Numbered from the stretch's first letter, positions 45,826 to 57,246 are shown. The stretch: DNA of 64,000 nucleotides from Ceratodon purpureus (GCA_014871385.1 CM026426.1:98916861-98980860), one strand, 5' to 3'. Numbers and translations: made by a program. The notes: generated from the letters alone by a model not told the origin.

Positions 45826-45999
45826 GACGAGATCAAGCTATGCAGACATGGTCCCTAGGACGGCAATGGCTCACGGAGTAGCACGGCGCTGCAACAGCAC
45901 GGCGGACCGCAACGGCGGCAGAGAGAGAAGAGAATGGCCCAACAAGGGATTTCGGAGCGAGGGGGAGGGTTGGGCGGGAGATCCACTGTTCGCGGCAGA

Positions 46000-46206
46000 T
46001 AGGTAAGTCATCACGCCATGTGGACGGCGACGGAGATCGCTTCGACGGACGAAGAAGGCGACGTCAAGGGAGAGTCGCGGGTTGGGGTCGGGCGCTGAAG
46101 ACCCTGCGCGGGGGTTTCGGGCGCGGGGAGGACTCGGGCTGCCCGCAGGCTCGCGCAGCCCGCGTGAGAGCTCCGCACAACGCTCGTAGGACAACAATAC
46201 AGAGAT
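46000..46206 (-). repeat. MULE right terminal inverted repeat
   Basis: Reverse complement of 39776-39988. Its outer end is CGCTCGTAGGACAACAATAC at 46181-46200, followed by a short AGAGAT that also has a partner at the left end. Confidence 0.8.
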
Positions 46207-46719
46207 TCCTTCCAGCACATCTAAGACCTGATTCCCATTGGCCAATAGCAATGTCCTCAACTGATCTAACTCAACGCAACTAAGTTCTCCAAGGGATAGT
46301 GTCTCTATCCTCTTGTTGTAAATTGGATTTGCAAGTGTCTAAGAACTCCTAAAAACACTCCAATTGATGTTGAACCGATTAACTTTGTATTCGTCCTTTG
46401 AACTCTAATGGCGACCCGTGTTCGACAAGTAATCTCACCTTGGTAGCCGAAGGCATGCGTATTCAGGACTGCTGTCAATCTGACGCTTCCACAGCTTCGA
46501 CACAGCACGAGCGTTCTCGACGTCTTCAAACGTGATTACTGTCGGAGAAGTCCAACTCTGCGTTGTACTACTACCTATATGATCCTAGGGGTTTGGCCCA
46601 TCCGTTATCCGCTTAAGCAAATCCTGTAAAACCGTTTCACAGGCAACGACCTCAAATGAATCGCCCATACCTTCAAACAACTCCCTAGCAAGTACACGCT
46701 TAAGTTCTACAGAAATCAT
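46207..46719 (-). pseudogene. F-box-like gene, left copy, cut by the MULE
   Basis: On the minus strand ATG 46719 starts MISVELKRVLARELFEGMGD, then ETVLQDLLKRITDGPNP, a TAG, and TFEDVENARAVSKLWKRQIDSSPEYACLRL. The middle part resembles the VSKxWxxxIDSPxY pattern of F-box domains. The end reads ELDQLRTLLLANGNQVLDV and is broken by the MULE terminus at 46206. A TATA-like TATATAAACC lies upstream (46747-46756, reverse strand). F-box proteins are substrate adaptors of SCF ubiquitin ligases. The TAG is shared with the right copy, so it predates the arms' separation or was spread by conversion. Confidence 0.45.
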
Positions 46720-46859
46720 TGAGCTAATACAATGTCAACGACGTCTGCTAAGGTTTATATAGATCGTTGCTTGACACTTAAGCTAGGAATGGTTTTATCT
46801 AAAGGCGGAGAATTCTTCGACCAAGACAAGCAGTTTGGCTTGGTCTACATCTTGGTTTC
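46207..46859. repeat. Palindrome left arm, inner part
   Basis: Reverse complement of 47314-47965. Blocks such as TTGGCCAATAGCAATGTCCT, GGTTTGGCCCATCCGTTATC and GTGATTACTGTCGGAGAAG are shared. The break with the spacer is sharp, after ACATCTTGGTTTC. Confidence 0.85.
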
Positions 46860-47313
46860 AGCTACTCCATTATTGTACACGAACTCTGAAATATTCCACG
46901 AACTTTTAAGGCCATTTCTTTTTGCTTGTTTTGAGTTTTCTTACTCCTAGAATTATCTATATCATCTCAAAACATCATGCTGGAATACTCGTATCTAGAT
47001 CCAATCAGGGACCAGATCTAAAGGATTGTATGCATGACGTCATCATGACATCAGCCCTAATTTGTACCTCAATAAACAAACGTAAGAAATTCTTACCAGC
47101 GATAACCCTGAATTCCACTATAATATACTCTTTTTCTAAAAATAGTAACAAACTCATGCCTTTTTTGAGTAATTTTCTACGGTAATAGGGTCTACTTTGC
47201 TTTTGAAAATTTGGATAATTGTCATTTCTGTGCTCTCCATTCTATGCTCTCCGCTCTCCGCTCTACGCTCTCCGCTCTACGCTCTCCGCTTACATACAAA
47301 CTTTCTTCCTGCG
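46860..47313 (-). repeat. Palindrome spacer: GGAGAGC repeat
   Basis: The 454-bp spacer between the arms is the same repeat as 26147-26575, reversed: GGAATATTTCAGAGTTCGTG, CCAGCATGATG, CTGATGTCATGATGACGTC and GTAGACCCTATTACCGTAG appear in order. At its right end a run of CTCTCCG/CTCTACG heptamers fills 47230-47290. Confidence 0.75.
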
Positions 47314-47454
47314 GAAACCAAGATGTATACCATGTCAGAGTGCGTGTCTTCGTCAAGGATTTCTCTGTCTTGAGATAATACCATTGCTAGCTTAAGTGTC
47401 AACCAACAATATATATAAACCTTAGCAGAAGTCGTTGACGTTGTATTAGCTCAA

Positions 47455-47991
47455 TGATTTCTATAGAACTTAACCTTGTACTTGCAGTTGTTTGAAGGTA
47501 TGGGCAATTCATTTGAGATCGTTGCTTATGAAACGATTTTACAGGATTTGCTTAAACGGATGACGGATGGGCCAAACCCCTAGGATCATATAGGTAGTAG
47601 TACAACGCAGAGTTGGACTTCTCCGACAGTAATCACGTTTGAAGACGTCGAGAACGCTCGTGCTGTGTCGAAGCTGTGGAAGCGTGAGATTGACAGCAGT
47701 CCTGAATACGCATGCCTTTGGCTAGCAAGGTGGGATTATTTGTCGAACACGGGTCGCCATTAGAGTTCAAAGGACGAATACAAAGTTAATCGGTTCAACA
47801 TCAATTGGAGTGTTTTTAGGAGTTCTTTGACACTTGCAAATCCAATTTACAACAAGAGGATAGAGACACTATCCCTTGGGGAACTTAGTTGCGTTGAGTT
47901 AGATCAGTTGAGGACATTGCTATTGGCCAATGGGAATCAGGTCTTAGATGTGCCGGAAAGAGAGAAAATTTTGCTAAGAGATGGTATCTAG
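47455..47991 (+). pseudogene. F-box-like gene, right copy
   Basis: ATG 47455 reads MISIELNLVLAV and loses frame where the left copy has seven more bases. The main frame resumes at LFEGMGNSFEIVAYE, then ETILQDLLKRMTDG, a TAG after GPNP, and TFEDVENARAVSKLWKREIDSS, ending ELDQLRTLLLANGNQ, PEREKILLRDGI and TAG at about 47991. A TATA-like AATATATATAAACC lies at 47409-47422. Unlike the left copy, it is not cut by the MULE. It converges on the methylase-like gene (stop near 48323), leaving about 330 bp between the two 3' ends. Confidence 0.45.
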
Positions 47992-48245
47992 ATCTCACCC
48001 AAAAATAGATAACATGGCTACGACGATGCAAAATGTTGTTAATTGGTAAAGACAGTAATTAGAGTTTTCTAAAAATTTTGAAAATTTCAATTGTTCAAGT
48101 TTGTGTTGTCTAGTATTTTGGATATAATGAGCAAACGAAAACAAATTCATATCTGAAGTGGTTTTCCGTTTAAACACATGAATATAGAGAGCCAAAAAGT
48201 CTTGCAGATGTAGACCTTTTCAAGTGATTTGCAGTAGAGTAGACG

Positions 48246-49898
48246 AAGGATTATGCAATCAACTCCAATTAAATCAAATCAAATCAAATGATAACAATGA
48301 TAGACCGAAGCCTCCTTCGAACTCACAACATGCTACAATCGCTACTTTCACTCTCAGAATGGGATGACTCTGTATCTCCTTCTAAAGCCTCATCATCAAC
48401 GATTACAAGGGCCCTGGGATCAAAAGTAGTTGGTCGACTAGGAACATATGTAAGGGCTCCAGATTGGAGCGCTTGTGCTAAGCCCTTTGCATAATCCAGA
48501 AGTATATAAGGCTGAATCAGACTGGAATGAAGACGCCACGATGGAATGGACACGGGTCTTGGCCGACGTGGCGGTGTTGCCGCAACTACTCTGGAAGAGA
48601 AAATCGAGAGTGGTAAGAATAAGTGGGTGAAGATGGAATCAGTAAAGAAGCAAAGAGAACTAGCCCTGAAGTAAGAAAATGTAAAGAACTTACAGTACTT
48701 ATCTTGTCTTGCTCTCTTGGGAGGTGCATCTTCAACTGCTGCCGGTCTAGGATGTTTAGCAAGGCCCATGGCGGATGGTGTAGCCATATACGGTTTGAGA
48801 AGGGCGTTGAATATGGCTTCGTCCTCCTTACAATCTATAATATGACGACCAATACTCTCGCAAGCCTTGATGGAGGCACCTGAAACACGTACCATAACAA
48901 AGAAGTGAGTACCTATGGATAAAAAAAGAGGATGGAAATGCACAAAATGTTAATAAAGGATTACCTGTTCCTGCCATCCACTCGAAGACTATGTCACCGG
49001 GCTTGGACATAGTCTCAATTATGCCTTGCATCATCTCAGGGGCTTTCTCCCTTGGCCCTCTCTACGGACCCTCTCATTCATGTGCTGCGATTCCACGTCG
49101 GTGAAGTTGAGAATGGCATCACTCTCGGTTATGTGGAGGTCGTTGTATACGACATCGGATTTCTTCATTTGAAAAGTGAACTTGGATGGGGGTTGGCCAC
49201 CACGAATGAAGACGCGCACCCAGAACCGAAGAGACTGCCGTACACCAAAATATGTGAGTGTAAATAAGAAGAAAGTTTAGCAGAAAGCAAAGACGAGGAA
49301 TGATTATGATGTACATACCAAGGAGCGGGGGATCGTAGGGTGAGCCAAGCCTAGTGCATTGAAGCCCCACCAGTCTTGGTGCTGCACAAAGACATTAACC
49401 TTAGCCTCTTCAGAAATATGCGCAGCCAGGTCTGGGTCGTTGTTGTGGATTATGCAAAGAGCACCATCATACTGCAAGAAATGTCTTGCAAATTCGAAGA
49501 GTTCCTCCAAATACTCCTTATCACGTTTGTTCCAAGATGGAATGACGTAGCGGGGATTGGATATCGTAGGGATCGGAAGATTCTCAGGAATCTCGGCTAT
49601 GATCAAGTCGAATCCCAAGTGATTCTGCTCTTTGCATCTTGACGGAACTCGGTTTTGGCGGCCTGCTCTAAACTTGAGGAAACAAAAAGGCAATGTTAGA
49701 CACTACAAGATTTACTGTTGTATACTTGTCGAAAGGAATGGACTAAGCAACGGATCATACCTTTCTAACGATGTCTAGAGCCTTGTTCCATTCGTGATCG
49801 CCATCGCTGTCGGAGAGCTCCTTCTGTCGAAGCAAATCTCAGTCCACGGAGGAGTTGATGACATAGACCTGTGTGGAATGAGGAGTTCCAGCTGAAGA
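48246..49898. repeat. Identical tract between palindrome arms (right)
   Basis: Partner of 37896-39548. It covers the methylase-like exons, their introns and about 75 bp past the stop codon. Confidence 0.8.
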
Positions 49899-52800
49899 TG
49901 TAGTTTGCGGAAACTGTTTGGCCTTTCTCTGCTCAAGGAGACTTTTGGTGATATCGGAAGCACTGATCGAGGAAGGAGCCGGGGATGAAGTTGGAGAAGG
50001 CTTTGTAACCAGATTACCTGGAGAAGGCTTTGGTGCCTTTTGCCGTGGCGCAGAAGTCTCCGCACCGGTTTGCTGTGATGCCTCTGACTGAGAACACAGA
50101 GATTTCAGTCGTCGCGATTTCCCTCACTTCGGTGGAGGAGCAGATGATTGATCTTCCTGTCTTTCGTCATCTTTCGTACCATCTACCGAGTCTTCGACCA
50201 CCACTCACCTCCATTGTGTAAAGTCTTGACGTCCACTTCTGAGTCAATAGTGAAACCACAAAATCAGTCAAGATTCCAACATCCAGCTTCCAAGTGGGGA
50301 GCCTTGTATCTCTTCAACTGCTAAGGAGTATAGATACACTGGTCCGAGCTTCTCTGCGTTGAAGCAGTGAAGTAGTTGGGGAGCTGCTGAGCGATGATGG
50401 CCCCCTTCAAAACAAGTTCTTATTTGAAGTACCTAAAGAAAACAATTTGTAGAAGGTTAGTATCAGATAGCAAAAGAGAACCCATCTTGAAATGCGAATG
50501 CAATTAAGTTAAGTAACGTACCGATAAGTAACCCGCGTATCAACCTGAGCGGTTCAGGGAATTTAGCAAAAGTAGACTTCTTGTCAAAGACCTTCTTAGC
50601 ATTTTTACCAACGAACGAAGGGAAAGCCTTGTCCCATAACAGAATACGTGAACTCTCCACATAACCGCTCGGGAGTTGGACATCTGGAAAATCCTTCCAA
50701 ATGATGACAAGGTTCTCCGCCTTGCATATGTCCTCAAATTCGTTGATGACGGCTTCCTCCAACTCTAGTAGAGATGCAGAATTAAGTAGCATTGATAAAG
50801 AGTTCATTCAGAAAAGAAAGCATAATGTCACAAGAAAGGAATTGTTTGTAGGTATACCCCAGCCCAGAATGAGGCCTTGTTCAACCAAGGGTCGAGTTCG
50901 TTCTCCTTGAAATTAAGCGGAAGAAATCTATAAGATAGACGGGAACTCGGAGAAGAGTTCCACCACCTCAACCAACGTGCCTTGTATTTGGCCTCAATTG
51001 ACGCTAGAACAATCTTTTCTAGTTTATCCAGGGTCATCTTAGGTTTTGGGAAGTCACTGAAATGGCGATTGATCTGCGAGGGGAATGAACATTTTTGAAC
51101 ATAAGAAATGCAAAAATGATGTAATTATAAGAAATCTTCTGCCAAGCACCAGTGAGGGTTGCACCTCACTGAGGAAGTCGTCGCCATAATTGGGATTTGC
51201 TATAGCCAAGTACTTGGTGAAGTCCTTCCTCTTAATGGAGTCCACCATACTGTCTGATGCCTCATTCATGACATCCCAAACTGCATTTGCAGTTTGTTTG
51301 TCCGCTGGTGTCTTCTCAAGGTAGGCCCTTGCTGCTACATCCGCGGCCACTGCAATTTCCTGCTGTAGAAAGGAAAACATGTTTTAATACCTTTTGAAAA
51401 GTTATCGAACTATTACAAGCAACGAGATACAGGAGATAGACTTACTCGGTACAGAAATGTGATAAAAACTTTAGTTGTCAAGGGAAACCATGACGGATTA
51501 GGTGGCTTGTTCTTCAAACATGCATCAAAGTCTTCCGGAGTCAGAAGGTCTTTAAACTCCTCAAGCTTCATCATTCCGAATGAGCAAATTTGAAACAATT
51601 TTGTTGGTAGATTACTCTTGAAGTGGTCATTCTCAGTCGACCTGAATATCAAACTAGGAAATAAAGTAAGAAGAATCAAATATAATCAAAATAGAGTTCT
51701 ATATGCATAACAAATTAGAAATACATATAAACGTACCAGTTGATGTCATGCAGGGCGTGAAGCAGATTGCCAACATGGCCGCGGGGGTCTAGTACAATGC
51801 AATGCACAGAGATGTGCTATGTTGGGTCGTCCGCATGGTGCTTGTTTATACGTCGGAGCTAGGCTGAGAGGCGATGGTTACCTTCCCAGACATAGAACAT
51901 CTTGCCCGAAAACTGCATCCACTCTTCGTCTCCTCTAATCTCATCTTTAAAAGAATCACTCGCGTCCCTCCATAATGGGCCCCAACTAGCCATGATCTCC
52001 TCCGTAACATTTGATGTCTGCTCTTCATTGTTGTATATGGAGATGTACATGACGCGGTCCCCATCTCTATATCCCTTAACAAACTCCCGCTCCAAATGAT
52101 GTACCCCCATTTCGCCCACTGGTCTTACCTTGGCCATTGGGGTCATCCTGCACAGGGGCACCAACATTCGCGACTTCTGCCAGGGTTTGATCCTGAGGTT
52201 GTTGATGACGGCTATAGAGTCCACCTTGTGTTGTTTTTGATGCTGCAATTCCCCTTCTATAGCACTCTTCAAGTCTATCGGACAAGATGGTTTTGCCAAC
52301 ACATCTTGTATTTGCGTGACCTGCCAAAAGGTGTGCAAATTAAGAGAAGAATTGCAATCCAAGAAAGTCCTGCAAAGAAGACAAGTATGTAAAAGAAAAT
52401 AACAATATAATTTTATACTGTTATTTCTTTTGTAACAACTCAATTATCAAATGCGCTTGGAGGAACTATCTACGTGATGCTCGACTATAGTACTCCTTAG
52501 ACTGTCTACAATTCCAGTGAAGGCGCCTCCTCCAAAACTGCTTGGTTTGCTGAACTGGGCACGGCAGTAATGCCGGAAGAGCGAAGACCACGTAGGCTGG
52601 CCTTCTCACTCTAGTAGGCAAGGAAGGAGAGGGTGGAGACATCGGCTGTGAACCCTGTAGAGGCGATGTGGGAAAATACGCCGGGGAAGTAGGCTCGTAG
52701 ACAGGGGAGGTAGGCATGTACACAGGAGAGGTAGGCATATACTACGGGGAATTGACCTCAAAAGGTACACTATCTAAACCTATAGGGTTTGCCACATCAC

Positions 52801-53081
52801 AGGTACAATAAGGCTGATCAAAGGAATCCGAGAGGTCGGGAATGTTTATCACTGAGATGGGCAAAGTGGTGGACATCTCAGGAGCATCTGAACATACCTA
52901 CAGTAAAGGAAAGAAATAAAGATTATAATCCACTTCAACTTATAAGAAGTACAGTAAGTAATAAGAAAAAGCTTAAACGCAGAAATAGCCAAAGTTCCAA
53001 ACGACAAAGTAAACAAGTACCTCAGTCTCTGCTGGAGTTGGGACTTGAAGTTGGCTCTCCATATTATCCTTAGAGGATTCC
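48323..53081 (-). pseudogene. CTD-like heptad / ParB-like / DNA-methylase-like gene, right copy
   Basis: This has the same exon order as the left copy, on the minus strand. The heptad exon is at 52738-52466 and the ParB-like exon at 52330-51730 (VWEGNHRLSA). Helical exons follow at 51679-50463 (with FWAG and RILLWDK intact where the left copy has stops). The methylase-like end is at 49693-48323. This copy has its own damage: two TAG codons just after the GNHRLSA motif, and a decayed Ser/Pro linker at 50260-49900. The RG-rich and acidic first exon of the left copy has no counterpart I can find; beyond 53081 lie different intron sequence and a LINE. Neither copy alone is an intact gene, but each keeps sites the other lost. 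Confidence 0.5.
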
Positions 53082-53380
53082 TAATTCACAAACAATGAAA
53101 TGAAACAACATTGAATGAACAAATATTCTTAATGCCAACATAAAATGACTAAACAAAATTTTAGTACATGTCAACACATATCTAAAATACAAGAGAAATG
53201 AAGAAGACATTTAAACAACATGTCAAGGTGATTAACAAATTTCACAAATTTTCCAGTAGAAATAAAAAAATTTGGGGCCATCATTGGCCAAGCACCGAAG
53301 CTGTGCCTCCAGCCAAGGAGATTCCAACCTCTTACTGTGCACAACATAATCAAAGAGTAGAGATCAATGAGCTCAAGATA

Positions 53381-53710
53381 ATGCAATCTGCCTGAGTGTA
53401 TAGCCCATAACGGGTACTGTCTGCTTCGACAGTAGCCCTGAGGCACCATTGATTACAAATAAAATTCAAAACAAATTATAGAAAATTTAAAAGAAAAACT
53501 AGAAAAAAATGATGGCCTTCATCGAAACTATTCGTAAGCGGTCCGTAAGCTGAATGGAATATTCAATACTCATAAGCACAAAATAATTAATGAGATCATG
53601 TTCATCAACATAACAACACCAAGCAAACATAATTGAGACCGCCTGAGTAATATGCTCGTGACGGGTACTCTCAGCTCCAACAGTAGCCCCGAGGCATCAT
53701 AGTTTGAAAA
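53381..53710. repeat. Two-copy intronic repeat near the right arm's edge
   Basis: GCCTGAGT...ACGGGTACT(G/C)TC...GACAGTAGCCC(T/C)GAGGCA occurs at about 53390-53444 and about 53641-53696, roughly 250 bp apart. The blocks are GC-rich and A-rich sequence lies between. The array holds the place that the 128-bp array takes in the left gene, but the sequences are unrelated as far as I can see. Confidence 0.5.
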
Positions 53711-53810
53711 AAATATAAAACAATTTAAAGAAAATATAAAAAAAATAGAGGAAAATTGGATGTGCTCGCAAGCAGATCTCCGGCAATGCAATATTACCAA
53801 ATTAAAAGCA

Positions 53811-56480
53811 GATAGATAGATAGATAAAAACTCCGGACCCAAAATAGGATCGGCGTGAATACAGTGTCTGTTCGTATGGTTGATGAACCAATGCCAACCA
53901 GACAGAGGGCCACTAATACCAAACTACTCACCCCTTTCGGGAATAGACACTACAGAAACCGATTAGTACCGCGTAGGAAGCTAAGAAGAACTAAGAACTA
54001 GAACTAAAAAGTAAACAAAAAAAGCAAACTATTTGATGGTGATGGGTTGGTTGTTTTCCAGCCTACGTTTGTGGAGGAGGATAGAGGCCGCATGATGTAT
54101 AGCGATAGTATTGATGTCTTTGAATGTGCGTGAAATGGTAAGTTCAGGTATGTTGAATTTGGTGTGAAGAGAGGCCATGGACGGGGCATGTGTGGTACCG
54201 CGGGCACCCGCGGTGATTACAAGGAGGGGCTCAACTGTCCATCCTCGTGATATGATATCATTGATGAGGGGTTGGTATTTGTTAATTTTGTTAGTGAGGG
54301 ATTGTTGTGAGAAGCGGTCGTTGGTGTATGTGAATTCTATGAATTGTATTGTAAGGGTAGGCGAAGGTTGAGATGGGGGGGGGGGGGGGGGGTGTTGGTA
54401 TGGTAGTCCTTTAATATAGAGTAAGTCGGGCTTGAGTCGGGCATTGCAGGAGCAGCGACTGTTGAGGCAAGTGCAGGGTAGAAGCCAAGGGGGAACTGTG
54501 TTTTCTGGTTTAGAGTTGTTGAATGTGCCAGCATTCATGAGAGTGTAGGAGCGGGAGGCTTTGTTGGACACAAGGAGGTTGCGTAGTGCCCATAGTGCTT
54601 TGTTGTGGCGTTTGATTCGAAGGGCACGGATATGGTGATGAGTGCATTTGAGGAGTACATGAAGCCATGTGTCGGCATCATGGGAATGGCAAAGGGGGCA
54701 GGTGATGGAGGGGAATCTGTTTATGCCAAAGAAGAGCTATTTACGGGCATTGCCCATGTACTGGCCAGTGCGGAATTTGAGGATGGTGGTTTTTTGGGAG
54801 TCAGTGATGGCAGGGTTAGTCCACAAATCATTGGAGAGGATATTGTTGAGGGTAGGGTTCATGGTCCATTTATAAATATTGGGAAAGCGGTGTGCCAGAG
54901 TAGCGAGGGTTGTGTTTTGGTCTTGTTTAGTAAGATAGGTGGAGAGACAACGGACAGGACCTTTATCGGGTCTATGGCCCGGGCTTGGCTAGGAGTAGTA
55001 TGGAAATAAAATGGGGTAGTATGGGCAAAGTGGTGAGGTTTGGAAGCAAATTTATAGAGTTTTTTGGTGCCACGTTTGGCCAATTTATCGGCGTATTCGT
55101 TTCCATATATGTTAATATGTGCTTGAACTTTGTGGAGTGATGTTGGTTGGGTGCGAAGGAGGAGCATATCAACCATGGGGATGAGGATGGTTTGGTCAGG
55201 ATGGTTTCGATGGAGGGTAGGATGTTGGATTAGGGTGTTTATGAGGCAGTCTATGAATATATGTGCTGGTTCTTGTGAGGTGGTTGTAATGAGGATTTTA
55301 GACTTTGGTGGATGGCCATAAATTCTGCTCAAAAACTAGTTTGTAATCCAAGAAGGCGTTTGGATAGACGGATGGCATTGTTGGTGGCATGGTATATCTC
55401 GTATCCGGCTTTTTCCCGGATCCAGAAGCCATCGGGGTGTTTTCGGGGAGGGATGAACGAGTCGTCGGTGTAGTAGTTGTATTGGGGTGTATAACGGAGT
55501 TGTGGAGTGGAGGAGAAGGTGGGAAAGGGGGGTGGAGGGGAGAGTGGGGGGGAGTAAGCTGGAGGATAGAGTAGTTTTTTCCATTTGAGGTTTTTGTTAA
55601 CAGAGGTGCGGGGTGGGGTGTGCGGGGTGGGTTGGGTGAAGGCGTGGGGGATGCCAAGGGTATCGATGATGTGTTGGAGACGGTTAGTTGAAGTAGGGAT
55701 GTAGGAGGGGTGGTGTTGATGGTGTACACATAAAATAAGAATGGCGAGGGGTTCTGGAGAAGGTTTATGTGAAGATGGGAGTGTGGGTTTGTCATAAGTA
55801 ATAGTATCGGTAGCAAAGTGAGTAATGATATGGGTGTCGGGGAAGGGGCCAAGATGGGGGGTACTGTTGTGGAACCAGGTAGGGTCAGGGAGGGTGAGGA
55901 TGGTGACGGATAGGGGGTCTGCCTGTGCAGCTAGTCTGGCCCAGTGAAGTGCTTGGTGGGCAAGTTCTTCCGTAGGCGGGTGAGCATATCCAATGCCATG
56001 CCATTTATGTTGGAAAGCGGTGCCTCGGGCACCAAAGATGCGATCCCGGGCGTACGGAGAGTAAAAGTGAGTGAGGGAAGGGGAGCACGTGAGTGGAGAT
56101 GAGAAGTATGAATGGGTAATGTTATAAGTGGTACTGAGGGAGTGTAGTAGGGTGGCGGGGAGGGTGTGGTGGTAGGGCGTGTGGGGTTTGTTGGATGAAG
56201 AGAGAGGTTTATATCGTAGTAGGAGCCAGGCAATTTCGGTTTCAAAGGGTTGTAGGGGGGGGGGACTAGGTTGTGAGTGTGGAGGCGTGAGTGGTGGTAT
56301 TGTTGCCAAAGCCATTGGAGCCGTAAGACAGGAAGAGTAGAGAGGTGTCTGCCATCATTGTTATAAATGTGGGTGGAAGCACAGTACACCAGGTACACTT
56401 TGGGCAGATTTTGGAAGTACTTATGGAGTACTTTACTGCTAGTATGTAAGTGTAGTACTTTTTTGGGATAATCCTAGCCG
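53811..56480 (-). mobile_element. LINE, 5'-truncated, with methylase-like, RNase H and endonuclease regions
   Basis: Minus strand, N- to C-terminal: IYNNDGRHLSTLPVLRLQWLW (56370-56300). A domain with FSSPLTCSPSL, FGARGTAFQHKW, HPPTEE and VTILTLPDPTW (about 56170-55850) resembles the PCIF1 (PCIF1_WW) methylase-like family. RNase H shows YTDDSFIPP, IFIDCLINTLIQ and KVQAHINIYGNEYADKLAKRG (55480-55050). A zinc-knuckle region CPLCHSHDADTWLHVLLKC (about 54700) is followed by an R2-like restriction-type endonuclease (LKPDLLYI, IQFIEFTYTNDR, KINKYQPLI). The 3' side ends in a (TATC)n tail at 53811-53827. No reverse transcriptase lies in the window, so the copy is 5'-truncated. Frame changes (about 56270, 55330, 54860) and stops show it is dead. 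Confidence 0.65.
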
Positions 56481-56489
56481 TCGATATCA

Positions 56490-57240
56490 TCACCGCGATC
56501 CACCTGTGCCCATGCTCAGATTGACCTATCAGGAAGCACGTGACCGGTGGTTCTAGGTGACCAGATCTGGTTATACTTGTTGTAGCCGGTAGTCACCGTC
56601 TCGCACCTCCTAGTTACTCTGGTCTCGTTGGTCTTGCTGGTGTCAATGTTGTCTCGGTAGTGTTTTTTGGCTTAGCAATTTACTTAAAACTTGGGAGTTT
56701 ATGAGAAGAGGTTCATTTGTTTTGTTGTTTGTTCATCTGATGGAGGGTTAGAGGGATTGAGGGATAGGGGGATTGAGAGAGTAGAGGAATCGGGGGTTAA
56801 AATTATTGAGGGTGAGAGTTTCTGTGAGATGCTTGTGTTGTGCTTAGCGTGTTGTTGATTGTCGGAGTTTCAAGTGTTTTTGCGCCATTGTTTAGGTCTT
56901 AGTCTTTTGGGAAGGAGTTTCGCTTTAGACTGTGCTTGCTGAAATGAATATTCAGGGTTAGAGTAAATTACGTTTTCAAAGTTCCTGGTTTTGGATTATC
57001 TTCTCCGCCTTGTAGTTTTTTAGGGAATATCATTTGTTGTTGCGGTAGTATTGATGGGGTGTCAGGGTTACATGTCTTGTTAGTGTCTTTGTAGTTCTGT
57101 AGACCGTGAGTGTTATGTAGAGTGCGAGTTAGGGTTGAGGTTTTGTTTCTTTCTGTGTTAGGGGAGGATTCTTAGACAGCGACTGTCTAGGGTTTAGGGT
57201 CTTGGTTTGTCGCGGGCGTTGTGCAGTGTCGTCAAGGTCG
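56490..57240. other. Upstream region of the RING-like gene
   Basis: G-rich plus strand with short repeats of GAGGGATTGAGGGATAGGGG at 56750-56780. No exon recognised. It probably holds the promoter and 5' leader of the gene starting at 57247. Confidence 0.35.
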
Positions 57241-57246
57241 AAGTCT

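Larger units (their letters stand above)
39773..46206. mobile_element. Mutator-like element (6.4 kb) inserted in the palindrome left arm
   Basis: The ends are inverted repeats of about 210 bp: 39776-39988 matches the reverse complement of 46000-46206, with termini GTATTGTAGTCCTACGAGCG and CGCTCGTAGGACAACAATAC. A near-identical 10-mer TCCTTCC(G/A)GC flanks it (39763-39772 and 46207-46216), consistent with the 9-11 bp duplications of Mutator-like elements. Sequence after 46207 continues the left arm where it was broken. Inside are a decayed plus-strand zinc-finger gene and a decayed minus-strand MULE transposase, tail to tail. The right arm lacks the element at the same place. Confidence 0.82.
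47314..53081. repeat. Palindrome right arm
   Basis: Reverse complement of 34735-39772 plus 46207-46859, without the Mutator-like element. The inner part holds the F-box-like gene and the outer part the ParB/methylase-like gene. Homology to the left arm ends near 53081, at an intron acceptor, beyond which the two introns differ. Confidence 0.85.

Noticed and set aside
34735-53081. ParB/methylase locus read as an integrated large DNA virus or Polinton
   Set aside because: No capsid, DNA polymerase B, packaging ATPase or integrase was seen, and the gene has many introns.
53811-53827. Microsatellite (GATA)n as an independent repeat
   Set aside because: It lies at the 3' end of the minus-strand LINE, where a short tandem tail is expected.
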